Source: CAYSFE01 sp964430225 (GTDB taxonomy: Bacteria; Patescibacteriota; Dojkabacteria; GCA-016699595; JBAXKR01). Taken from it: 64,000 nt of DNA. Location of the stretch: the NCBI GenBank assembly GCA_964430225.1, contig CAYSFE010000003.1:1-64000 (forward strand). Direction: 5' to 3'. The position numbers and the translations under genes were made by a program. The notes beneath the pieces were generated by a model. It saw only the letters and a list, made by a program, of their open reading frames with translations, searched no databases and was not told the DNA's origin. Each line of letters starts with the position of its first letter. Position 1 is the first letter of the stretch. Positions 57,634-64,000 of the stretch are shown one piece after another.

Positions 57634-59411
57634 AATATATATTAAAGCTTCTGCCTTTCTTAGGATGGAGCTTTACTCTTTTGTTTCTTGATGGGGATCT
57701 TAAACATAGATTAGCATTCTTCTTTGGAATGTATATGCTTTGTATTGGAATATGGGAAAGCTATGGATTTAGAAATGATAGAAAAATTAGTTGGTATATA
57801 TATTTCTTTATTGGTCTTAATATTTTAATCTCTCTCCTTATTCTCTTTACCCCTTTCTTTATATCCGGTGAAAGTAATGGTTCTCCTTTGTTTAGTAACA
57901 TCGCATCTATTTTTCATATCTATCTAATATTCAATATTGTATTAGTACTCATTAACTTTATATCTTCTTACTTGGAAAAAAACAAAGAACACTTTAAATA
58001 CTTAATTTCGTTAGTCTTAATACTTGTTCCAATTGGGTTTGTTACCAACTTTCTTTTACCTTTAAATGGGAATAGGGAGTATGTGTTTATTGGTTCCCTT
58101 ATTCCCCTTTTCCTAGCTATTCTTGTACTCTACTTAAAAGTAAGGGTTAGGGTATATATGTTCAACTATATCATTTACCTCATATTCCCCTATCTTCTCT
58201 TTTCACTTGGATCATTCCTTGTAATATTTGTCAGTATAGTTACTTTTAAAGAAGTATTAGATCCAATATTTACTAGTATATTAATCCTTCTTTTTGTTGT
58301 CCTCATATATATCTTAAGTAGATCTTTATCTAGAAAAGTATTTCAAAATATCTATCTTCTTGAGAAAGAAACACTCGTAAAGATAGAGGAAATGATCTCT
58401 TCTAAATCAATAGTTAGATTAGAAAAGATATACTTAGAAAGTATTAGGAAATATATTCCAGAATGTATTACATACAAAAAAGATGAGAAAGAATATCTTC
58501 TTTATATAGCAGGAATGAGCAACAAAGATGTTGAGATTAGGAATATTAATGAAACTGAAATACTAGTACATATCCCTAAAGTCATGGTAATAGTATTAAA
58601 AGACGAGATATTTGGTAAATATATCAGTAAAGAAAAACTCATATATATTGAGAACTTATCTAAATCTTTTCTCCTAAACTATAGAAGAATAGGGCTTTTA
58701 AACAAACTTGAAGAAGAGAATATTTCTTTAGAAGAAATATCTAGAATGAAAGATGACTTTGCCTCTCTAACAAGCCATCAATTAAAAACTCCCTTAACTA
58801 TAATTAAAGGATATATTGATTTACTCTCAGCTGAAGTAAAATCAAAAGAGATACTCCAAAGACTAAATATTCAACTTAATTCACTTCTTGAAATATCTGA
58901 AAATATCTTACTTAGTATTAAAATTGGAAGTAACAAACTTAGTTCAGATACTGAAGAGATTAATTTAGTAGATATATGTAAGGACATATATTTAAAACTA
59001 CTTCCCAAGATAAATCAAAATACAATCAAGTTTGAACTGGTTGAAGAAACGAAAGAATTTAAAGTAGTAGGGAATATGTATGAGCTTAAACAAGCGCTCA
59101 CAAATATCATAGATAACTCTATTAACTATACAAGAGAAGGATCTATTAGGATTACTATTAAAAGTAATAATATACAAATATCAGATAGTGGAATAGGAAT
59201 ATCTAAAGAGGATTTGAAGAAGATATTTAATCAGTACTATAGATCAGAGAATGCTAAGGAGTTAAAGCCAAATGGGTCTGGTATTGGGCTATACATATCT
59301 AAGAAAATATTTGAAAAAAGTAAGCTTAAACTTACAGTTTCATCAGAAGTTGGAGTTGGAACCACATCTATTATTTCCCAACAAAATCTAAGAAATTCTC
59401 AGGAGATATAA
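57630..59411 (+). CDS. Membrane-bound sensor histidine kinase
   Basis: About 593 residues from ATG 57630. Seven or eight membrane helices fill residues 1-235, with no extracellular sensor domain. A linker and the HisKA domain (MKDDFASLTSHQLKTPLTII, phospho-accepting His in SHQLKTP) follow, then the HATPase_c domain with NIIDNSINYT (N box), ISDSGIGIS (G1) and GSGIGLYISKKI (G2). It should autophosphorylate and pass phosphate to a response regulator, but none is nearby, so it is an orphan in this window. The last 41 bp overlap the convergent ATPase gene. Confidence 0.9.
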   Translation: MKYILKLLPFLGWSFTLLFLDGDLKHRLAFFFGMYMLCIGIWESYGFRNDRKISWYIYFFIGLNILISLLILFTPFFISGESNGSPLFSNIASIFHIYLIFNIVLVLINFISSYLEKNKEHFKYLISLVLILVPIGFVTNFLLPLNGNREYVFIGSLIPLFLAILVLYLKVRVRVYMFNYIIYLIFPYLLFSLGSFLVIFVSIVTFKEVLDPIFTSILILLFVVLIYILSRSLSRKVFQNIYLLEKETLVKIEEMISSKSIVRLEKIYLESIRKYIPECITYKKDEKEYLLYIAGMSNKDVEIRNINETEILVHIPKVMVIVLKDEIFGKYISKEKLIYIENLSKSFLLNYRRIGLLNKLEEENISLEEISRMKDDFASLTSHQLKTPLTIIKGYIDLLSAEVKSKEILQRLNIQLNSLLEISENILLSIKIGSNKLSSDTEEINLVDICKDIYLKLLPKINQNTIKFELVEETKEFKVVGNMYELKQALTNIIDNSINYTREGSIRITIKSNNIQISDSGIGISKEDLKKIFNQYYRSENAKELKPNGSGIGLYISKKIFEKSKLKLTVSSEVGVGTTSIISQQNLRNSQEI

Positions 59412-60504
59412 CTTGAAATTCAGAGTTTGGATAATTTTCTGTAAATTCGTTTGGGGCTATAACCTTTTTATTAGTTGAGTATTTAAATTCATAAGCAAAG
59501 ATCTTGCCTTCTCTTTCTTCAATAAAATCAATCTCTTTTAAGTTCCAAGTTCTCCAGAAATAGTTATTACTTAGAATTTGATTATAAGTTTGCTTCTTAA
59601 GTCTTTCAGTCACAACGAAATTTTCCCAAAGTTTTCCAACATCATCTCTAATTGAAAGTTCGTTAAAGTTTGCAGCAAGTACGTTTCTTATTCCATTATC
59701 ATAAAAGTAATACTTACTTTTTTTTGTGACCTCTCTTCTTAAATTTCGACTAAACCCTCTTAAGTTATATAGGACAAATGCTTTTTCAAATAAGTCGAGA
59801 TATTTTGCTACTGTATTTTTATCTAAATCTAATTTAGAACCAAGTTCAGAAATAGAAACCTCACTTCCCACTTGAAATGCAAGCAGACGAAGTAAATCTA
59901 CTAGTACCTTTGAACCTTTAATTTTTTCTAACTCTAAAATATCTTTAAGTAAATATGAGTTAACAATTTCAGTAAGAATCACTTGTCTTTCATTATCAGT
60001 TTCTGCGGTTAAAATTTCTGGATAAGAACCAAATATTAAACGTTTATCTAATTGTTGCTTTAATTCAAAAGGTGAATGTAAAGATAATAATTCAAGTTGT
60101 GAAAGTGAATATAGTCTTAATGTTTGTTTTCTCCCAGTAAGTGGCTCACCAATCTTGTTTTGAAGATCAAATGAAGAGGATCCTGTCGCAATAACAGAAA
60201 TATTTGGATTGTTATCTATGAGTATCTTTAAACCTAGTCCTATCCCAGGAACTCTTTGAGCTTCATCTATTACAAAAAGTTCTAAACCTTGAACTAGCTC
60301 TGATATTTTTCGAGGATCTTGAGAACCTAATATTCCTTGTATTTTAATATCGTCACCACTTGCTAATAAATACTTTGAGGTATAGGTTGAAAGATAGGTA
60401 TTTAGTAAAGTTGATTTACCAACCCTTCTTGGGCCATAAATAACCAGTACTTTCCCCTTCTTTATATAATCATTTAAATTGTTATAGTATCTTGGTAAGT
60501 TCAT
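59371..60504 (-). CDS. AAA ATPase with DUF4143 (COG1373-like)
   Basis: 377 residues: Walker A GPRRVGKST (24-32), Walker B LELFVIDEAQR (about 97), sensor region SVIATGSSSFDL, then a winged-helix-like segment (SELGSKLDLDKNTVAKYLDL) and a C-terminal DUF4143 nuclease-like domain (FVVTERLKKQ, IDFIEEREGKIFAYEFKYS). Members of this family are widespread in bacteria and archaea and are of unclear function; the E-x-K pair in the C-terminal domain resembles PD-(D/E)XK nucleases. It is transcribed alone from an operator-covered promoter. Confidence 0.88.
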   Translation of the reverse strand: MNLPRYYNNLNDYIKKGKVLVIYGPRRVGKSTLLNTYLSTYTSKYLLASGDDIKIQGILGSQDPRKISELVQGLELFVIDEAQRVPGIGLGLKILIDNNPNISVIATGSSSFDLQNKIGEPLTGRKQTLRLYSLSQLELLSLHSPFELKQQLDKRLIFGSYPEILTAETDNERQVILTEIVNSYLLKDILELEKIKGSKVLVDLLRLLAFQVGSEVSISELGSKLDLDKNTVAKYLDLFEKAFVLYNLRGFSRNLRREVTKKSKYYFYDNGIRNVLAANFNELSIRDDVGKLWENFVVTERLKKQTYNQILSNNYFWRTWNLKEIDFIEEREGKIFAYEFKYSTNKKVIAPNEFTENYPNSEFQVISPENFLDFVGK

Positions 60505-60509
60505 GATAC

Positions 60510-60538
60510 ATATTAACTCTATTCACCGTAATTGTCAA
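60510..60538 (-). promoter_or_regulatory. Near-consensus leaderless promoter of the DUF4143 ATPase
   Basis: On the minus strand TTGACA (60538-60533), a 17-bp spacer, TAATAT (60515-60510), and the ATG at 60504 only five bases on. Transcription should begin at the start codon. Confidence 0.7.
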
Positions 60539-60583
60539 ATTACAGTGAATGACATTCACCGTAATCGTCATGTTTCAGTGATT
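60521..60583 (-). promoter_or_regulatory. Tandem operator overlapping the ATPase promoter
   Basis: Site 1: ATTCACCGTAATT (60521-60533), 4-nt centre, AATTACAGTGAAT (60538-60550), pairing at 12 of 13 positions. Site 2 begins exactly 33 bp (about three helical turns) later: ATTCACCGTAATC (60554-60566) with a degraded right arm (60571-60583). Site 1 covers the -35 box and spacer. The layout suggests cooperative repression, possibly autoregulation through the ATPase's winged-helix segment. Confidence 0.7.
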
Positions 60584-60607
60584 TCAAGATTAAAACACCT
60601 ATTTAAG

Positions 60608-61006
60608 CTAAATATACAACTTTCTAAGGTTATTCCAATAGTTATCTATCCACCCTTGTTTAAGATCATCTGCATGTTGTGTAGGTACTTTAGAGTGTGT
60701 AAAAAGTATCTTTGTTTTTCCTTTAGTTCCTTTCTTAAACTTAATAGTTATAACTGACATATATTCTTTATCCCAGTCATCATATTCAAACCTTAAGTTT
60801 TGCCTTATTAATTTTCCATCAATAAGCTCTACATTTTCACCTGTAATATATCCACCCCACATACTTAGTTTATCCCCCACTTTACTCCCCGTCTTAGCCT
60901 TATCTCCTATCATCTTCGAGTGTCCACTTGATGACAGCCAAGTATCATATATCTCTTTAGGAGATGCATTTACTTCTATAGTTTGTTTGAATGTTTTTGT
61001 TTTCAT
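60608..61006 (-). CDS. SRPBCC/AHSA1-family protein
   Basis: 132 residues: TFKQTIEVNASPKEIYDTWL, then SGHSKMIGDKAKTG, GDKLSMWGGYITGENVELI and a C-terminal helix (ADDLKQGWIDNYWNNL). This is the helix-grip START-like fold of AHSA1 proteins, which bind hydrophobic ligands or Hsp90 partners. The ligand is unknown. It is monocistronic. Confidence 0.85.
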   Translation of the reverse strand: MKTKTFKQTIEVNASPKEIYDTWLSSSGHSKMIGDKAKTGSKVGDKLSMWGGYITGENVELIDGKLIRQNLRFEYDDWDKEYMSVITIKFKKGTKGKTKILFTHSKVPTQHADDLKQGWIDNYWNNLRKLYI

Positions 61007-61043
61007 ACGTTTACTGTACTGGAAAAAGGGGTATAAAAAAAGA

Positions 61044-61085
61044 GTAATACTAACACTTGACCGTGTATTACATTTGGTGTATCAT
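61044..61085 (+). promoter_or_regulatory. Promoter and candidate operator of the second toxin-antitoxin pair
   Basis: TTGACC (61057-61062), 17-bp spacer, TATCAT (61080-61085). An inverted repeat GTAATAC (61044-61050) and GTATTAC (61065-61071) brackets the -35 box, as expected for antitoxin autoregulation. A Shine-Dalgarno AAGGA (61101-61105) precedes the ATG at 61112, unusual in this window. Confidence 0.65.
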
Positions 61086-61111
61086 TGGTATCATATTAAT
61101 AAGGATTGAAA

Positions 61112-61399
61112 ATGAGTACAAAAACAATGCAAACAAGAAATATTTCTACAAAGATCTTCAACGAGGCTGAGAACAGGGCTATCTCAGACGGTTTATCTTC
61201 TGTGCAAGATGCTGTTAGGATTTTTCTTACAAACTACGCCAATGGTAAAATTCAACTAAATTTAACCTCGGAGATAAGTGAAAAGCAATCTGAAAAGTAT
61301 TATAAAGATAGCTTAGAATTACAAAAAATGATTGCTTCTGGAAAGGCAAAGGCTTATACTTCTGCCGAAGATTTAATTAAAGGAACAAAAGATGAGTAA
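61112..61399 (+). CDS. RelB/DinJ-like antitoxin
   Basis: 95 residues from ATG 61112 (MSTKTMQTRNISTKIFNEAE), chosen over the upstream TTG at 61106 because AAGGA sits six bases before it. The N-terminal half looks like a ribbon-helix-helix (NISTKIFNEAENRAISDGLS, then VQDAVRIFLTNYANG). The C-terminal half (ELQKMIASGKAKAYTSAEDL) would neutralise the toxin. It overlaps the toxin gene by 8 nt. Confidence 0.82.
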   Translation: MSTKTMQTRNISTKIFNEAENRAISDGLSSVQDAVRIFLTNYANGKIQLNLTSEISEKQSEKYYKDSLELQKMIASGKAKAYTSAEDLIKGTKDE

Positions 61400-61664
61400 G
61401 GTTATCTATCGAACCACTCTTTACAACAAACATTATATCCAACGAATTGAGTCCAATCCTGCCATAAATAAAAGATTCATTGAAAGAGTAAATTTATTCT
61501 TAAAGAATCCTAATAATCCAATATTAAGAAATCATGCTTTGAAAGGTAATAAAAAGGGACAAAAATCTTTTTCAATTACAGGAGATCACAGAATTATATA
61601 TGAAGAGTTTAAGGACGATTATCTATTTCTAGATATTGGTACACATAGTCAAGTTTATGGATAA
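61392..61664 (+). CDS. RelE/YafQ-type mRNA interferase toxin
   Basis: 90 residues: IYRTTLYNKHYIQRIESNPA, LRNHALKGNKKGQKSFSITG, DHRIIYEEFKDDYLFLDIGT, HSQVYG. The D-x-R-I-I-Y strand and the closing G-T-H-x-x-V-Y are hallmarks of RelE/YafQ-like toxins, in which the Arg and His take part in ribosome-dependent mRNA cleavage. Translationally coupled to the antitoxin. Confidence 0.88.
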   Translation: MSKVIYRTTLYNKHYIQRIESNPAINKRFIERVNLFLKNPNNPILRNHALKGNKKGQKSFSITGDHRIIYEEFKDDYLFLDIGTHSQVYG

Positions 61665-61667
61665 AAA

Positions 61668-61689
61668 AAGAGGCTATTTCTAGCCTCTT
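61668..61689. terminator. Bidirectional terminator
   Basis: AAGAGGCTA (61668-61676), loop tttc, TAGCCTCTT (61681-61689), with an A run on the left and T-rich sequence on the right. It ends both the toxin-antitoxin operon (+) and the rpoC-rpsL-rpsG operon (-). Confidence 0.85.
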
Positions 61690-61711
61690 AATTAGTCTTA
61701 TTCTATTACTC

Positions 61712-62218
61712 TTACATACTTGTGAATGTTGGAGTAGTTGTGTTAGCTCCCCATGCTAAATGAGCAAATGCTTTGTTAGCCTCTGCCATTCTATGTACAT
61801 CTTCTCTCTTCTTCATTGCTCCTCCAGTTCCTTTATATGCCTCTACTAGTTCTTCTGCTAATACTTGTGCAAATTTTGTAGTAGATCTCTTAGCGCGAGC
61901 TCCATCAACAATCCATCTAATAGCTAGTGATAGTTGTCTTCTTTCATTTACAGGAGTTGGAACTTGATAGTTTGCTCCTCCTACTCTTCTTGCCTTTACT
62001 TCTACTCTTGGCATAACGTTAGAGATAGCTTTTTCAAATACTACCATTGGTTCAACCTTAAGCATTTCTCCAGCAATTTTAAGAGCATCATATGTTACAG
62101 TTTCTGCAATTGATTTCTTTCCATCATACATAACTTTGTTGATGAACTTTGAAAGCTTTGTAGAACCATATATATGGTCAGCCTTTAATTTACGGATTTT
62201 CGCAACTTTACCTCTCAT
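61712..62218 (-). CDS. rpsG: 30S ribosomal protein S7
   Basis: 168 residues. Conserved S7 blocks: KLSKFINKVMYDGKKSIAET, VMPRVEVKARRVGGANYQVP, RQLSLAIRWIVDGARAK and the C-terminal KREDVHRMAEANKAFAHLAW. It binds the 3' major domain of 16S rRNA and starts head assembly. Last gene of the rpoC - unknown - rpsL - rpsG series. Confidence 0.97.
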   Translation of the reverse strand: MRGKVAKIRKLKADHIYGSTKLSKFINKVMYDGKKSIAETVTYDALKIAGEMLKVEPMVVFEKAISNVMPRVEVKARRVGGANYQVPTPVNERRQLSLAIRWIVDGARAKRSTTKFAQVLAEELVEAYKGTGGAMKKREDVHRMAEANKAFAHLAWGANTTTPTFTSM

Positions 62219-62301
62219 AAAAATATATATTAAAAATTAAAACTTCTCCTAGGATGATTAAACATCTAGGATACTCTTAACCACTCTAAAACATGAGGTG
62301 A

Positions 62302-62754
62302 TTAAGCTTTTTTCTTAGGTCTTTTAGCACCATATGCGGATCTTTGTTGCTTTCTTCCTTCTACTCCTGCAGCATCAAATTTTCCTCTAACTATATGGTA
62401 TTTAACACCAGGAAGATCTTTTACTTTACCACCCTTTACTAATACTACTGAGTGCTCTTGTAAGTTATGTCCTTCTCCTGGGATATATGCTGTAATTTCT
62501 TGTCTGTTTGATAATCTAACTTTAGCTACTTTTCTAAGAGCTGAGTTAGGTTTTTTAGGTGTTCTAGTTGTAACTACAAGACAAACTCCACGTTTAAATG
62601 GATTTGCTCTTTTAGTATATTTAGTCTTTAGAGAGTTATAGTTGAATTGAAGTTGCTTGTATTTAGTGGTTGCACTAAACTCTAGCCCCTTATATTTAGC
62701 TGTTCCTCTTTTAGCTTTTCTTCCTTTTCTTACTAGTTGCGATATTCTTGACAT
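62302..62754 (-). CDS. rpsL: 30S ribosomal protein S12
   Basis: 150 residues, longer than the 124-137 usual, because of an N-terminal insert after the ISQLVRKGRKAKRG opening (GLEFSATTKYKQLQFNY). The decoding-centre loop TTRTPKKPNSALRKVAKVRL and the PGEGHNLQEHSVVLVKGG and DLPGVKYHIVRG blocks are intact. A Glu stands in the PG-x-GHN position where Ile or Val is more common. No Shine-Dalgarno; the ATG follows ATATATAT. Confidence 0.96.
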   Translation of the reverse strand: MSRISQLVRKGRKAKRGTAKYKGLEFSATTKYKQLQFNYNSLKTKYTKRANPFKRGVCLVVTTRTPKKPNSALRKVAKVRLSNRQEITAYIPGEGHNLQEHSVVLVKGGKVKDLPGVKYHIVRGKFDAAGVEGRKQQRSAYGAKRPKKKA

Positions 62755-62801
62755 ATATATATTTAAAAATGTTTAATTACATAGGTCCCTATTATATCAG
62801 A

Positions 62802-63746
62802 CTATGTAGGATTTTGACTAGCATTCTGTTGAAGTAGCCAGCTAACCATAAGATCATATGATTCTGTATCAGTTCTATACATATACGCACTTCTTTCATC
62901 GCCCATAAATAGGATCCTAACTTCATCTTTCTGTCTATCTAAAGCCGCATTCATCAACCCTTTTGCAAAATTCTTTCTATCAAAAGAGAGTTTAGACAAG
63001 TCGTATTCTGTTACATTAGCTAACAATTCTCTTTCAGAATCAGTGTATCTGGCAGGATTAGTTCTAGCATTAATAAGAACTCTACCGTCTCTTACAGTCT
63101 CTAGTTTATAAACCTTGGCAAATAGTGGGGTCCAATCTTGTACATTTCCCCGGTCTTTCCTAATATAATCTGCTAGCCCTTTTTGGAAATCAGTCTTTGA
63201 AACGTCTTGAGGCAAAATATAATTATTATCACCATTAATATATTCTTCATAAGTCCTAGGATCTATTTCCTTCTTGGCTGGTGCTTGACCAGGGCTCATT
63301 TCCGTCACCAATTGGGATAATTTATTCCATTGCTCAATATTCATTGCCATTCTAACAAATCCAGACTTTATGTCAGTAGGATCCTGCCTCATTTTTGCTG
63401 GAAACACTAGAAATACCCTTTCTCCGTTATTACTTAGGCTAAATGTTGAGGCATAATGAAGTGCTTTCCTTACAGTTTCAACTTCGTATTCAATTGCTTT
63501 ACCTGTAATTAAGTCAAACGAGATTCTTCCTTGATTATTTCTTCTTGGGGTATCAAGTCCTTCTCTAAGATAATTATCACTAACGCTAGCTTTAGCTTCT
63601 TTCAAGGCAAATAATAACTGTTGAGTACGTTGACCTCCTCCCCTATCTACACTTAATGTACCAGGAGTATTGTAATATTCCACAACTAACTTAGGTAGAG
63701 GAGCTTCGCCATACCTCAAATCTTTTATTAACCCTGATAATGACAT
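62802..63746 (-). CDS. Soluble protein of unknown function between rpoC and rpsL
   Basis: 314 residues, no signal peptide or membrane helix. Blocks: PKLVVEYYNTPGTLSVDRGG, ERVFLVFPAKMRQDPTDIKS, GRVLINARTNPARYTDSERE, and VRILFMGDERSAYMYRTDTE. The alternating strands and helices suggest one compact alpha/beta domain. I do not recognise the family. Its place inside the otherwise conserved rpoC-rpsL-rpsG order, 17 nt after rpoC and 47 nt before rpsL, suggests cotranscription with the transcription and translation genes. Confidence 0.8.
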   Translation of the reverse strand: MSLSGLIKDLRYGEAPLPKLVVEYYNTPGTLSVDRGGGQRTQQLLFALKEAKASVSDNYLREGLDTPRRNNQGRISFDLITGKAIEYEVETVRKALHYASTFSLSNNGERVFLVFPAKMRQDPTDIKSGFVRMAMNIEQWNKLSQLVTEMSPGQAPAKKEIDPRTYEEYINGDNNYILPQDVSKTDFQKGLADYIRKDRGNVQDWTPLFAKVYKLETVRDGRVLINARTNPARYTDSERELLANVTEYDLSKLSFDRKNFAKGLMNAALDRQKDEVRILFMGDERSAYMYRTDTESYDLMVSWLLQQNASQNPT

Positions 63747-63763
63747 ATAAATTCATTAATACT

Positions 63764-64000
63764 TTATTCCATTTCCACATTCTTAGTTCCTAGTGGTACT
63801 GGTCTACCTATAATGACATTTTCTTTTAATCCCTTCAAGTCATCCATTTTTCCAATTAATGCTGCTTCTGATAATACTCTAACTTGTTCTTGGAATGATG
63901 CTGCTGATAGGAATGATTGTGTCTTTATAGCTGCTTGAGTTACTCCTAAGAATTCTCTAATGAATTTAGCTGTTCTTAATCCCTTCTCTTTTAGATCATG
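63764..64000 (-). CDS. rpoC: RNA polymerase subunit beta-prime, C-terminal end only
   Basis: The last 78 codons of rpoC, cut by the window edge. Seen: FLGVTQAAIKTQSFLSAASF, then QEQVRVLSEAALIGKMDDLK and GLKENVIIGRPVPLGT, the highly conserved C-terminal segment next to the omega-binding region of beta-prime. The stop is the TAA at 63766-63764. Confidence 0.97.
   Translation of the reverse strand, partial: HDLKEKGLRTAKFIREFLGVTQAAIKTQSFLSAASFQEQVRVLSEAALIGKMDDLKGLKENVIIGRPVPLGTKNVEME

Overview
The window is AT-rich and gene-dense, and it reads with the standard bacterial code (TGA is used as a stop, for example at 55256-55258). It looks like a scaffold of a reduced genome from the Candidate Phyla Radiation (Patescibacteria). 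The signs are trimmed versions of core proteins (MetK of about 311 residues, ATP synthase delta of 124), many small orphan membrane proteins, few Shine-Dalgarno sequences, secreted proteins ending in a Y-x-x-V-P-x-Y type tail, and a 4196-residue surface protein. A Dojkabacteria/Microgenomates-like affiliation is only a guess. Three 100-N runs mark scaffold joins. Two of them (5796-5895 and 30636-30735) are flanked by identical 55-bp sequence, so the contigs actually overlap there and no sequence is missing.

Layout. 1-1982 (minus): a secreted Ser/Thr-rich protein followed by a membrane-anchored DUF916-like protein cut by the window edge. 2040-5775 (minus): a small unknown protein and two half-ABC exporters that look like a heterodimer with one good and one degenerate ATP site. 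5993-9844 (plus): an acidic unknown, a membrane protein, SecG, a peptide-type solute-binding protein and an SDR oxidoreductase. 9845-16915 (minus): a J-domain protein, tRNA-Lys, tRNA-Arg and a complete F-type ATP synthase operon (atpB-E-F-H-A-G-D-C). 17008-30980 (plus): the giant repeat/LamG surface protein and a second DUF916-like partner, in the same order as the first pair. 31019-33288: secD-secF; then mltG (minus) and the housekeeping sigma factor rpoD (plus). 35612-43423: accessory region with a frameshifted gene and its tandem paralogue, small Cys-paired membrane proteins, tRNA-Asn, small soluble proteins (YdeI-like, VOC, DUF4287, DUF1801), secreted proteins and a RelE-type toxin-antitoxin pair. 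43493-44603 (minus): metK under a SAM-I riboswitch with a terminator/antiterminator platform. 44837-49421 (plus): phosphofructokinase, a phosphomannose-isomerase cupin and three GH130 domains in two genes, a plausible beta-mannoside-to-glycolysis cassette. 49481-53553: conserved unknowns, HAD, DoxX-like, SDR and an aquaporin. 53658-57142: a MacAB-type ABC efflux operon behind a perfect 10-bp inverted repeat. 57163-61664: an orphan sensor kinase, a DUF4143 ATPase with a striking operator, an SRPBCC protein and a second toxin-antitoxin pair. 61712-64000 (minus): rpsG, rpsL, an unknown 314-residue protein and the 3' end of rpoC.

The most interesting themes are: (1) a duplicated two-gene surface module whose C-terminal domain and DUF916-like partner resemble a WxL-type surface display system; (2) many genes whose -10 box ends only 5-7 nt before the start codon, implying leaderless mRNAs; (3) LamG domains inserted inside individual repeat units of the giant protein; (4) a compact SAM-I riboswitch in a CPR-like genome; (5) inverted repeats sitting exactly on promoters (rpoD, the MacAB-like operon, the DUF4143 ATPase, the second toxin-antitoxin pair).
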